Below, piece by piece: positions 56,430 through 64,000 of a stretch of DNA of 64,000 nucleotides. The DNA is from Bacillota bacterium (GTDB taxonomy: Bacteria > Bacillota > Clostridia > Acetivibrionales > JAEXSP01), in the NCBI GenBank assembly GCA_023453795.1, contig JAEXSP010000045.1, positions 1-64,000 of the forward strand, in the 5' to 3' direction. The notes below the pieces were generated by a model that saw only the letters and a list, made by a program, of their open reading frames with translations, was not told the origin of the DNA and ran no database searches. The first letter of the stretch is position 1. Each line of letters begins with the position of its first letter. A program made the translations under genes and the position numbers.

Positions 56430-56894
56430 ATGGGCAAGGATGAAATAAAGGTAGTTGCGCAAAATAAAAAAGCCAGACATGATTATTTCATAGAGCAGAC
56501 TATTGAAACAGGGATTGTTTTGTCCGGAACAGAGGTTAAATCAATACGTCAGGGCAGGGTAAACCTTAAAGACTGCTATGCTTCCATTGAAAACGGTGAA
56601 GTGTTCCTTAACGGGATGCATATAAGCCCATACGAGCAAGGAAATATTTTTAATAAAGACCCTTTAAGAGACAGAAAGCTGCTCCTTCATAAGGCTGAAA
56701 TACGAAGACTGATAGGTTATACCCAACAGCAGGGACTGACACTGGTTCCGTTGCAGCTTTACTTTAGAAAAGGGAAGGTAAAGGTTGAACTGGCCATAGC
56801 AAAAGGTAAGAAGCTGTATGACAAGCGTGATGACATTGCAGCACGCGATGCAAAACGTGAGATCGACCGCAGGCTTAAGGAAAATAATCGGTAA
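56430..56894 (+). CDS. smpB: SsrA-binding protein
   Basis: 154 residues. Binds tmRNA and brings it to stalled ribosomes. The signature [24 protein letters not shown] N-terminus, [10 protein letters not shown], and the basic C-terminal tail ([14 protein letters not shown]) are all present. The ATG follows AGGTGG. It is encoded directly upstream of the tmRNA gene it serves, a common clostridial arrangement. Confidence 0.98.
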   Translation: MGKDEIKVVAQNKKARHDYFIEQTIETGIVLSGTEVKSIRQGRVNLKDCYASIENGEVFLNGMHISPYEQGNIFNKDPLRDRKLLLHKAEIRRLIGYTQQQGLTLVPLQLYFRKGKVKVELAIAKGKKLYDKRDDIAARDAKREIDRRLKENNR

Positions 56895-57022
56895 TAAAAT
56901 TATTAAGACAACAAAAGAAAATTTGACGAATAAGAATATTGAACTTTGAAAAACTTGATAGTAAACAGGGACTAATAAATATTAACTGTCAATTGTCCTC
57001 TGTCAACTGTCAACTTATATAT

Positions 57023-57407
57023 GGGGGCGTAATGGTTTCGACGGGATTGTTGAGACTTGGGTAGCGGGTAGAGGATTCTCGTTGGCCTCTTAAAAAACGA
57101 GAAACTTAAATTAAACGCTAAAAACGATAATTTCGCTTTAGCTGCTGCTTAATTAAGCAGCCCGTCAGTCCGGGGTTTCTGCACCTCGGGTAGCTGGCGT
57201 CATTAAGTCAGGCCTTCGCTGTAGGAAGGTTAAACAGTGGAACTAAGGTCATGGTAGCCTTGAGTGACTATAGTATTTAAAGGATACTGAAAGTGTGACC
57301 CTGCTTGTAGGGGACCGCCGTAGGGAACGTAAAATTACAAGATACACCCGTAGAAGCTCTTGTGGATATGGTTTCGGACAGGGGTTCGACTCCCCTCGCC
57401 TCCACCA
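57023..57407 (+). ncRNA. ssrA: Transfer-messenger RNA
   Basis: Starts GGGGGCGTAATGG and ends with TTCGACTCCCCTCGCC then TCCACCA, the tRNA-like acceptor and T-arm with encoded CCA. The tag frame begins at GCT 57117 and encodes AKNDNFALAAA before TAA at 57150-57152. The tag ending is the ClpXP degradation signal, and clpX and clpP are at 18.5-20.4 kb. About 385 bases, one-piece form. Confidence 0.97.
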
Positions 57408-57438
57408 ATGAATCCACGTCCAACGTGGATATAACAGA

Positions 57439-57468
57439 AACAGGATTGCCAAAGGCATCCTGTTTTTT
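57439..57468 (+). terminator. Terminator of tmRNA
   Basis: AACAGGAT and ATCCTGTT arms, with a bulged inner stem (TGCC/GGC), followed by six T. Confidence 0.82.
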
Positions 57469-57541
57469 GTCGTCCAAGGAGAAAAACAGCGAAGATGTCA
57501 GCATCTGCAAGTCGTGATGAAATAAACAGTTACCTGTATAA

Positions 57542-57574
57542 GGTGGGGCTCGTAGCAAACTACTTGCCCCACCT
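57542..57574 (+). other. Symmetric GC-rich hairpin in the gap after tmRNA
   Basis: GGTGGGGC pairs with GCCCCACC; after a 2x2 internal loop, GTAG pairs with CTAC around CAAA. There is no good T tract. The rest of the 57.47-57.78 kb gap shows no gene. Could be an RNA structure or a second, weak terminator. Confidence 0.5.
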
Positions 57575-57785
57575 TAATATTTATGATCAGTTGGGGAGGA
57601 CGGGCAAAAAAGTCAACAATGTTTTGCGGTTTTGGAAAATAACTACAATGGCTTCGATACACAAGGGGTATTAAAGCTATGCCAAGAACTGCCTGAAAAA
57701 AGGATCCGACGGCCATATATCATATTATGACACTTGTAATCATAAATAAATGCTACAAATCATGATAAATGTCAGATAATAACGA

Positions 57786-57814
57786 TTGATACATAAAAAA
57801 ATATATGGTAAAAT
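57786..57814 (+). promoter_or_regulatory. Sigma-A-type promoter of the radical SAM cluster
   Basis: TTGATA at 57786-57791, a 17-base spacer and TAAAAT at 57809-57814, about 70 bases upstream of the first start codon. Confidence 0.6.
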
Positions 57815-57884
57815 AGCCATAATGTAACAAAACCAATAATTATTGTATTTTGTTGGATTACATAGAAAAGTGGGTGAATTGTAT

Positions 57885-58961
57885 TTGATTGATTATTTTG
57901 ACAGTCTTCTGGACAAATACGAAAAAGGTGAGTTGTTCGAGCCGCTTATTTTGAATCTATTAATTACCAATAGGTGCAATCTGAACTGTAAACACTGTTT
58001 TAACTGGGAAGCAAATAATAACGCCCAGCTGAAGGATTTGATATATGAGGAGTATGTTAAAATTGCTAGTTCTGCGGGAAAAATAGGCATGGTTATGGTA
58101 GCCGGAGGGGAGCCTTTTTTAAGAGATGATCTGCCGGAAATCGTCGATTTGTTTGTTAAAACCAATGAAGTACAAAGTTTTGGTTTTGCAACAAATGGCT
58201 TTGATATGAATAGAACGGTTACTTCGCTTGAGAGGATTTTAAACCAGAATCCCCAGGTTTCGGTTGGTGTGGCATTTTCAATTGATGGCCCGAAGGAAAT
58301 ACACAATTTTATCAGAAACAACGATAAAGCGTTCTCGAATGCCATGGCAACATGGGCGGAAGTGAAAAAACTGAAGGAAAAGCATAAAAACTTGACACTT
58401 GGCGTTTCAAGTGTTGTAAATTCCTACAACCAGGATCACCTTGATGAGCTTTATGAATTGCTTGCTAATGAAATGGAACCTGATGATATTTATGTGCTTC
58501 TTATAAGGCAATCTCCACGTGATACCAATTCCAAAAAGGAGTTGGATATCGGAAAATACGAAGGTTTTGCAAAAAGGGTTAGGGATTTTGAGATGAAGAA
58601 GAAGTGCACTGACAGGTTCTCTGCTTTGGCACGTGCTTCACAGCTGCTTACATCTGAGTTGGTTGCCAGAACTGTAAAGACAAATAAACAACAACTCAGA
58701 TGTATGGCCGGATTGTGCTCTTTAGTGATTGACAATGAAGGCGGGGTATATGCATGTGAATGCCGTAAGCCTGTAGCAAAGCTTCGTGAAAATGATTATG
58801 ATTTCAATAAAATATTCTGTTCCGAAGAGTTTAAAAAAGAGAGGGAGTTAATCAAAAGTTGTTTTTGCACCCAGGAGACACAGGGGATTGTACCCTCAGT
58901 GCCATTTTCCAGGGAGCACAAAGACGAATTAGAAGAGATAATAGATCGACTTATGTTATAG
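57885..58961 (+). CDS. Radical SAM/SPASM-type protein
   Basis: 358 residues from TTG 57885 (GGGTG site nine bases upstream); the frame is open from 57843. Radical SAM motif C31-x3-C35-x2-C38 (CNLNCKHC), AGGEPFLR, and SIDGPKEIHN as in SPASM-type enzymes. A C-terminal cysteine set (CMAGLCS, ACECRKP, CFCTQE) could hold an auxiliary iron-sulfur cluster. Such enzymes modify peptides or small molecules. No precursor peptide is visible nearby. First gene of a five-gene co-directional group ending in a MATE exporter. Confidence 0.85.
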   Translation: MIDYFDSLLDKYEKGELFEPLILNLLITNRCNLNCKHCFNWEANNNAQLKDLIYEEYVKIASSAGKIGMVMVAGGEPFLRDDLPEIVDLFVKTNEVQSFGFATNGFDMNRTVTSLERILNQNPQVSVGVAFSIDGPKEIHNFIRNNDKAFSNAMATWAEVKKLKEKHKNLTLGVSSVVNSYNQDHLDELYELLANEMEPDDIYVLLIRQSPRDTNSKKELDIGKYEGFAKRVRDFEMKKKCTDRFSALARASQLLTSELVARTVKTNKQQLRCMAGLCSLVIDNEGGVYACECRKPVAKLRENDYDFNKIFCSEEFKKERELIKSCFCTQETQGIVPSVPFSREHKDELEEIIDRLML

Positions 58962-58974
58962 GGGGTGATTAAAA

Positions 58975-60279
58975 ATATCATATAGAGACAGTTTTTTTAG
59001 TCACGTTTTCGTTATTGGGACAAACAGGTATCTAGATGAATACCTGAATAGTTATATCGGGGAAATCAGGTATATGGAGGGGGTTTTAAATGAAAAGGTT
59101 CCTTTCATAGTAGTTGAGGAGAGCGATGCTTTAACAGAGCAAAAAAACAGGGAGCTTATTGAAAAACTAAGAATTGTACACCCTGACATCATATTGGTTC
59201 ATTTTGATTCTAATGCCCAGAAAAGCTACTTTAAATACTTTTTAGATAAAGGCATATCTAAAGAAGTTGTTGACTTGTTGGATTTTAAGGGGCTAAGCTA
59301 TGGGCGGGTTATGAATAAGCAGTTCCTGATAGCTGCAACATTCGGGGCAGACTATGTCCACAGACGTGATTCGGACACAAAAGTAGCGGATGAATTCGGC
59401 TTTCCATCCGAAATGGAGCTAAAATTCCTCGGAAGGAAGGTCTTCGAAGCGGATCGCTTACTTAATGATACGAACCATAACTACAACAAGGATAATGAGA
59501 TATACATGGTAGGAAGCGGATATTCAGGCGGAGGAGATTGGAAAATAGATTACAGCTTGTTTCTGCCTAACGATTCTGCTCTTATAATGGAAATCAACAA
59601 GCTGCTGGGATATTCTGATGAGCTCAGTACTATATATTATAGCGAGATAACTACAAAGTCCAATGTTGTGAGGGAAGCAGCAAAGTATCTTCCCTATGAA
59701 AACCATTCAAACCCTGATTGCGGCAATATTTCTTTTTATAAGATACATAGAATGCTTCCTTGCCCACCTATGCAGAACACTACAGGAACGGATTATTTTG
59801 CTGTCAATGTTCTGAAAAGCTTGGAGTTTCCGGTTGTTTACCATAATCATTTTGTATTTCATGAATTCACACCGGATAGAAAAAAGGACAATATTGATTA
59901 TGCCATGAATTATTGGCCCAGGGTTGTCAACCTGATGGATTATTGTGATGCGTTTGCAATGGATATATTCTCTAAGTTAAAACAGGAAAAGGATAATTGT
60001 CTTACAATTGAGGATGCAGACTCAAAAAATCTGCTCAAGGAGTTTGGAGAAAAAGACGGACAGGAATCTATTAAGAGAAAAGAAAAGATTTATAAGTTCG
60101 GCGAAGTGCTCACAAGGGCCGGAAACATTATTTTGAAGGATATCGGAGAGCTTTTGAAAACAAGCGGATTCCAGGAAGGAATCATTAAAAACTCAAATAC
60201 AGGCTTTGAAAACCATAAAACACTTTTAGAACTGTGGCCGGATTTAATTATTATCGCTGAAGGCTATAATTTCGGTTAA
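58975..60279 (+). CDS. Glycosyltransferase-like protein with a defective start
   Basis: Coding-like sequence runs from 58975; the first ATG (59074) has no ribosome site and would remove the first strand (SHVFVIGTNRYLDEYL). At 58975 the codon is ATA, seven bases after GGGGGTG, where ATG would be expected. Alternatively, one A too many in the A-run at 58971-58975 breaks a frame from GTG 58965. The protein (about 435 residues) has an HRRDSDT segment, a possible D-x-D metal site of GT-A enzymes, and few other landmarks. Family uncertain. Lies between radical SAM and acyltransferase genes. Confidence 0.55.
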   Translation: MSYRDSFFSHVFVIGTNRYLDEYLNSYIGEIRYMEGVLNEKVPFIVVEESDALTEQKNRELIEKLRIVHPDIILVHFDSNAQKSYFKYFLDKGISKEVVDLLDFKGLSYGRVMNKQFLIAATFGADYVHRRDSDTKVADEFGFPSEMELKFLGRKVFEADRLLNDTNHNYNKDNEIYMVGSGYSGGGDWKIDYSLFLPNDSALIMEINKLLGYSDELSTIYYSEITTKSNVVREAAKYLPYENHSNPDCGNISFYKIHRMLPCPPMQNTTGTDYFAVNVLKSLEFPVVYHNHFVFHEFTPDRKKDNIDYAMNYWPRVVNLMDYCDAFAMDIFSKLKQEKDNCLTIEDADSKNLLKEFGEKDGQESIKRKEKIYKFGEVLTRAGNIILKDIGELLKTSGFQEGIIKNSNTGFENHKTLLELWPDLIIIAEGYNFG

Positions 60280-60372
60280 ACATTATATATAGTAAAGTGT
60301 TTTGTAATTAAGCAGAGGACAGCATAAAGCTGGGCATTAAGCATTATTTGAGCAAGATTGGAGGTGAAAAAG

Positions 60373-61005
60373 ATGATTAGGGTAAAAAAAATAACCTGTG
60401 AAGATACAGATGAATTTATAGATATGCTTCGGTTCAGGTATAGAGTTTATGTATGCGAGCTTGGTTATATAAGCCCAAAATATGAATTTGATTTGCTTAA
60501 AATGGAGTATGACAAATATGATATGTCTTCAACCTTTTTTGTAGGGAAAGAGGACGATGATATAGTGGGATGTTCAAGACTAATAGAAGACAAAGGCGTA
60601 GGACTTCCTGTATATGAGAAGGTAAACATAAAGGACAGCAAGTTTAATGGATATAGAAACGTTGAACTCGGAAGGTTTATTGTTGATAGCTCAAAACAGC
60701 GCTCGATATTGTTTCCATTGCTTTTAGGCGAAAGTTTTTCCAGCTTGTTCGAGATGAATTGCGAGTACATTTTTGCTGATACCTTTAAAGACGGGGAAAG
60801 CAATAAAATATTGAAGAAGCTGGGTTTTAAGGACAGCGGCATGGATTATTACGATAAGAGCTTTAACCTGTCTTCCATTTCAACGCTGCTATACTGTAAC
60901 AGGAATGAGCTGAAAAACGAATTCGACTCAAATCCGAACAGGTCACAAAAAGCTTTGCTTAAGTACCAATTAAAGCAGAGAAAAGAGGAAAGCGTGTGTA
61001 TATAA
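60373..61005 (+). CDS. GNAT-fold acyltransferase, LuxI/N-acyl amino acid synthase-like
   Basis: 210 residues from ATG 60373 (GGAGGTG upstream). The N-terminal pattern R-F-R-Y-R-V-Y-V-C-E-L-G-Y, then E-x-D-x-Y-D, GCSRLI and VELGRFIVD matches the autoinducer-synthase-like and N-acyl amino acid synthase branch of the GNAT superfamily, which uses acyl-carrier proteins. Alternatively an ordinary GNAT acetyltransferase. In this cluster it would acylate the small-molecule or peptide intermediate; unproven. Confidence 0.7.
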   Translation: MIRVKKITCEDTDEFIDMLRFRYRVYVCELGYISPKYEFDLLKMEYDKYDMSSTFFVGKEDDDIVGCSRLIEDKGVGLPVYEKVNIKDSKFNGYRNVELGRFIVDSSKQRSILFPLLLGESFSSLFEMNCEYIFADTFKDGESNKILKKLGFKDSGMDYYDKSFNLSSISTLLYCNRNELKNEFDSNPNRSQKALLKYQLKQRKEESVCI

Positions 61006-61085
61006 GCTTACTCTAAAGAGAGAATGACTTATTGATAGCGAGGAGTAACTTCCTAACGGAAATAAACCCCGAGGAGAGATGATAT

Positions 61086-61883
61086 TTGCCACTTGATAAT
61101 AATATTACATATGCCTTTGATGTATTTGAAAAGAAAGATGTTGAACTAAATCGCCTTTTTAAACAAGCTTCAGCAATAACTGATTTCGAGCTTGAATTTC
61201 TACAGCAACATGGGCTGCAAGACGGTATACGTTTTTTGGATGCTGCTTGCGGCCCTGGAGCTATAAGCTGTTTGATTGCCCAAAAGTATAAGAACATGAA
61301 GGTGGTTGGAGTCGATATTAATAAAACCTTGTTGGAGGAAGCAGAAAAACTTGCCAAAGATAAGGGATTACAAATAGAATTTTGCCAATCAGATATCTAT
61401 GATTTGAAATTTGAGGGTTGCTTTGATTTTGTTTACTGCCGTTTTATTTTCCAGCACTTATCAGAACCGCATAAGGCATTGAAGTCCCTATACCGTACGC
61501 TGCGCCCGGGAGGAAGGCTCTGCATTGCCGATGTGGATGATAGCTGGCTGTTTTTGTATCCTAAGGTTGAAGCTTTCCAATCACTAACCCGAAAAGGCAT
61601 AGAGCGACAGGCAAAAGCGGGGGGAGACCGATTGGTAGGCAGAAAGCTTAGAAGCTTTCTCAAAGATTCAGGATTTACGGATATGAGAGTAGATGTGATT
61701 CCTATAAATTCAGACCAGATTGGCGTAAAACAATTTATAGACATTTCTACAAGCTTTAAGGAAAACCTTGTGCCTGCACATGAAAACGATAATAAGGGCG
61801 ACTTGGACGAGCTCTGGAAAGAAGTGAATAAAGGAGATTTCTTTGGTATGGCAGGGCTTTTTATAATATCGGGTTTGAAATAA
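61086..61883 (+). CDS. SAM-dependent class I methyltransferase
   Basis: 265 residues from TTG 61086 (GAGGAGA upstream). SAM-binding motif I FLDAACGPGA at about 51-60, motif II acidic residue in VVGVDIN, post-motif QSDIYDL, and motif IV/V with FIFQHLSEP and LRPGGRLCIADVD. The substrate is not predictable. It fits tailoring of the cluster product. 26 bases before the MATE gene. Confidence 0.88.
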   Translation: MPLDNNITYAFDVFEKKDVELNRLFKQASAITDFELEFLQQHGLQDGIRFLDAACGPGAISCLIAQKYKNMKVVGVDINKTLLEEAEKLAKDKGLQIEFCQSDIYDLKFEGCFDFVYCRFIFQHLSEPHKALKSLYRTLRPGGRLCIADVDDSWLFLYPKVEAFQSLTRKGIERQAKAGGDRLVGRKLRSFLKDSGFTDMRVDVIPINSDQIGVKQFIDISTSFKENLVPAHENDNKGDLDELWKEVNKGDFFGMAGLFIISGLK

Positions 61884-61909
61884 GATAACTTCTAGTAAAG
61901 GGTGATATA

Positions 61910-63280
61910 ATGAGTAGTAATGTTATAAATAAGAATCTGTGGGTGTTGACAGGCCCGATTTTTATTGAGTTGATATTGAGTATTTCTCTGTTGTTAACAG
62001 ATACATTTTTCTTAAGCATGGTTTCAGATAATGCTGCCTCATCAGTAGGAGCAACCCTGGCAGTTATCAGTGTCTGTATGTTCTTGTTTGAAGCCCTGGC
62101 ACAGGGGGGAGGAAGCGTAGTAGCACAGTTTCTTGGTGCCAAGAGGGAGAATGACGCTGCAGCGGCATTTTCAGCATCACTTTTTCTAAACCTGGTAGCA
62201 GGCTTTTTTATAAGTGCCTTTTTTGTTTTATTTCATAGGAATATTGCGGGCTGGCTTGGATTTTCTTCCGAATCACTTGAATATGCTTCGGTTTACATGG
62301 GCATAATCGGTTCTACAATAATTATACAAGCAGTTAAGTTTTTTTATTCAAGTGTAATTTCTTCGATAGGTAAGACCTATTGGAATACGATAATTACCGT
62401 TATAGCGAATATAATTAATATATTAATCAACTATTTCTTTATAACGGGAGCTTTTGGAATACCTAAGCCGGGCGTAAAGGGAGTTGCTTACGCGACAGTA
62501 ATATCATACGTTGCTGCAGTAATAATCGCCATACTTGTTGTTCACGTAAGGCTTAAAATACGCTTTGCATTCAAACGGTTTTTAGTTGGCTTCAAGAGGT
62601 ACAGCTGTTCGATTTTAAGAATAGCGGTGCCGTCAGCGCTTGAACCGGTTTCATATCATTTATCCCAGATGATAATTGCAATTATGATAATAAAATTAGG
62701 AGACATAGCACTAGGGGCCAGAGCTTATGCCTTCAATCTTTCTTATATAAATTATGTGTGGTATTATGCAATAGCTATTGGTACTCAGATTTTAGTAGCT
62801 CATCTGGTTGGAGCGAAGCTGTTTGACAGAGTAAACAAATTACTGTTAAGAAGTTTGATACAAGGAGCTGGGGGCAGCTTGATTATTACAGGCCTGATTT
62901 TCATTTTCTCACGGTTTTTGTTGTCGCTGTATACTGCTAACGAAGAGATTTTAAAACTTGGGACGACCATTCTTGGCTTGGGTATAGCATTTGGTGTCTT
63001 AAGTACTGTTAACACGATAATAACCATGGCATTACGTGCTGCCGGAGATGCAAAGTATACCTCCTTCATGGGGATAATAGTTATGTGGGTTATAGGTATA
63101 CCGCTTTGCTACTACCTGGGCATTTATCTTAATATGGGAATGGTCGGAGTTTTATTGGGAATGATTATCGATGAACTCATCAGAGGTGTTCTCAATTACA
63201 GAAGATGGCTGCAAAGAAAATGGGAGCATACCGGAGTTGTTGTTGAAAATGAGCCTGAAAATACTCTTCAGGCTGAATAA
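61910..63280 (+). CDS. MATE-family efflux transporter
   Basis: 456 residues with about twelve membrane helices in two homologous halves, as in MATE/PolST antiporters; AQGGGSVVAQFLGAK in the first half and IGTQILVAHLVGAK in the second are the paired signature segments. Exports cationic or amphiphilic small molecules using a sodium or proton gradient. Last gene of the five-gene cluster, so product export or self-resistance is plausible. Confidence 0.93.
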   Translation: MSSNVINKNLWVLTGPIFIELILSISLLLTDTFFLSMVSDNAASSVGATLAVISVCMFLFEALAQGGGSVVAQFLGAKRENDAAAAFSASLFLNLVAGFFISAFFVLFHRNIAGWLGFSSESLEYASVYMGIIGSTIIIQAVKFFYSSVISSIGKTYWNTIITVIANIINILINYFFITGAFGIPKPGVKGVAYATVISYVAAVIIAILVVHVRLKIRFAFKRFLVGFKRYSCSILRIAVPSALEPVSYHLSQMIIAIMIIKLGDIALGARAYAFNLSYINYVWYYAIAIGTQILVAHLVGAKLFDRVNKLLLRSLIQGAGGSLIITGLIFIFSRFLLSLYTANEEILKLGTTILGLGIAFGVLSTVNTIITMALRAAGDAKYTSFMGIIVMWVIGIPLCYYLGIYLNMGMVGVLLGMIIDELIRGVLNYRRWLQRKWEHTGVVVENEPENTLQAE

Positions 63281-63403
63281 TCGGAAAGGTCCGTGTTGTT
63301 GAAGCTTATTATGGAGAAAAATATGTGGGTGACAAGAAGAAGATTTTGTGAATAGTATCAGCTATATGGTAATTTATTGTACGTAAGAAAGGGACATTGC
63401 TGA

Positions 63404-63592
63404 TGAACTGAACCCATAAAGTTAGACAATATTTTATTAAGTAACTCTTAAGGACTGGATCCTGTATTGCACAGGGCTCAGTCCTTTAAGTTTACACTTA
63501 ATGCGCTTATTTTTATAATACTCTATATACTTTAATAAAATGTTTCACTGACTCGAACTTTTGAAGGTAGAGTAATTCTGATTTCAGTAATC
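63404..63592 (-). mobile_element. IS3-family insertion sequence remnant
   Basis: The minus strand encodes the transposase C-terminus: LLKSELLYLQKFESVKHF, then after a one-base frameshift YIEYYKNKRIKCK and GLSPVQYRIQ, ending at a stop just before the terminal repeat. On the plus strand, bases from 63404 read TGAACTGAACCC, a typical IS3-group end. The 5' part and the other terminus are absent. Confidence 0.82.
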
Positions 63593-63701
63593 CCAATCAT
63601 TTTTCAAGTTATCTTATTCTTTGACAGTGTTTATTTACCTGTGATGCCTCCTGAGGGCATTTTTTTTACTGAACAACTATCAAAATATGGAAATATTTGT
63701 G

Positions 63702-63729
63702 TTGATTTTTTGCAAAATAAAGGTATAAT
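63702..63729 (+). promoter_or_regulatory. Sigma-A-type promoter
   Basis: TTGATT at 63702-63707, a 16-base spacer and TATAAT at 63724-63729, about 75 bases before the terminal secreted-protein gene. Confidence 0.6.
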
Positions 63730-63806
63730 TGTAATGTGATCACAAATTGTACAATTTTGAGGTGCTATTATTGTAGAATTTAAAACTAAAAAATGAGGTG
63801 AATTTT

Positions 63807-64000
63807 GTGAAAACTAAGAGAATTTTAGTGCTTTTAGTAGCTGTTTTTGTTATCCTTTCTAGTTCCTTTGTTGTTCAAGCAACCACTCAAAATATTAATT
63901 TAGCTATATCCGTTAACGGTGTGGTATCATGGACTCCACTTTCATCAAATGATTCGACTCAATTTACAATTAGTCGTGTAAGTACAAATTCAATAGTAAG
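63807..64000 (+). CDS. Secreted protein, 3' end outside the window
   Basis: Starts at GTG 63807, six bases after GAGGTG. The first 64 codons encode a signal peptide (about 1-26, cleavage after VVQA) and the beginning of a Ser/Thr/Asn-rich mature domain (ISVNGVVSWTPLSSND). Too short to classify. Not similar by eye to the secreted protein at 23 kb beyond the signal peptide. Confidence 0.7.
   Translation, partial: MKTKRILVLLVAVFVILSSSFVVQATTQNINLAISVNGVVSWTPLSSNDSTQFTISRVSTNSIV

Noticed and set aside
57249..57558. Minus-strand open frames over the 3' part of the tmRNA gene
   Set aside because: They are antisense to a structured RNA with full tmRNA landmarks and lack start signals.

Overview
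The window reads as a low-to-mid GC clostridial chromosome segment. Evidence: the tig-clpP-clpX-lonB order, a TsaD/SmpB/tmRNA set with a clostridial-type tag peptide, many AGGAGG-type ribosome binding sites with TTG/GTG starts, and a GH10 xylanase fragment carrying a type I dockerin. The dockerin points to a cellulosome-forming relative of Acetivibrio/Ruminiclostridium; this assignment is inference.

Layout. (1) Bases 1-~7128 hold one very long, more GC-rich reading frame: an SLH-anchored giant surface protein with InlB/MucBP-type repeats and a glycine-rich C-terminal repeat domain. It stops exactly where an N-terminally beheaded GH10-dockerin gene begins, so about 7130 is a break between two unrelated genes (deletion/recombination or assembly chimera). 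(2) 8.4-22.3 kb is ordinary chromosome: an ECF sigma/anti-sigma/membrane protein operon, a VanW lipoprotein, an atypical HPr (Asp at position 15) paired with an Enzyme I paralogue, uvrC, a phosphoesterase, tig, clpP, clpX, lonB. (3) 22.27-28.79 kb is an AT-rich island flanked by imperfect direct repeats of the lonB end plus the pfkB 3' end. It carries a small secreted protein, a lipoprotein and two MacB-like ATPase-permease fusions. (4) 28.4-33.0 kb: two sugar kinases, a secreted nuclease, uppP, a LuxR regulator.

(5) 33.0-50.5 kb is a long run of co-oriented genes: Ppx/GppA, a three-gene ABC-2 exporter, a 5'-nucleotidase-like protein, a thymidylate-kinase-like protein, then a biosynthetic cluster. 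The cluster has two acyl carrier proteins, an AMP-dependent ligase, a BtrJ-like ATP-grasp ligase, a BtrK-like PLP decarboxylase, a type II thioesterase, a GT-B glycosyltransferase, a nucleotidyltransferase-fold protein and three cysteine/histidine BtrH-like acyltransferase candidates. It ends in a 23-codon ORF and a terminator. This resembles the carrier-protein side-chain machinery of butirosin, but no aminocyclitol core genes are present; it is the best candidate for an undescribed system.

(6) 50.6-57.4 kb returns to housekeeping: tsaD, a radical SAM/PDZ/DUF512-type protein, a lytic transglycosylase, a DUF402 protein, a PHP phosphoesterase, smpB, tmRNA. (7) 57.8-63.3 kb is a second possible small-molecule cluster: radical SAM/SPASM protein, glycosyltransferase-like protein with a defective start, LuxI/GNAT-like acyltransferase, methyltransferase, MATE exporter. 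(8) The end holds an IS3-family remnant and the start of another secreted protein. No tRNA, rRNA or CRISPR array was seen.
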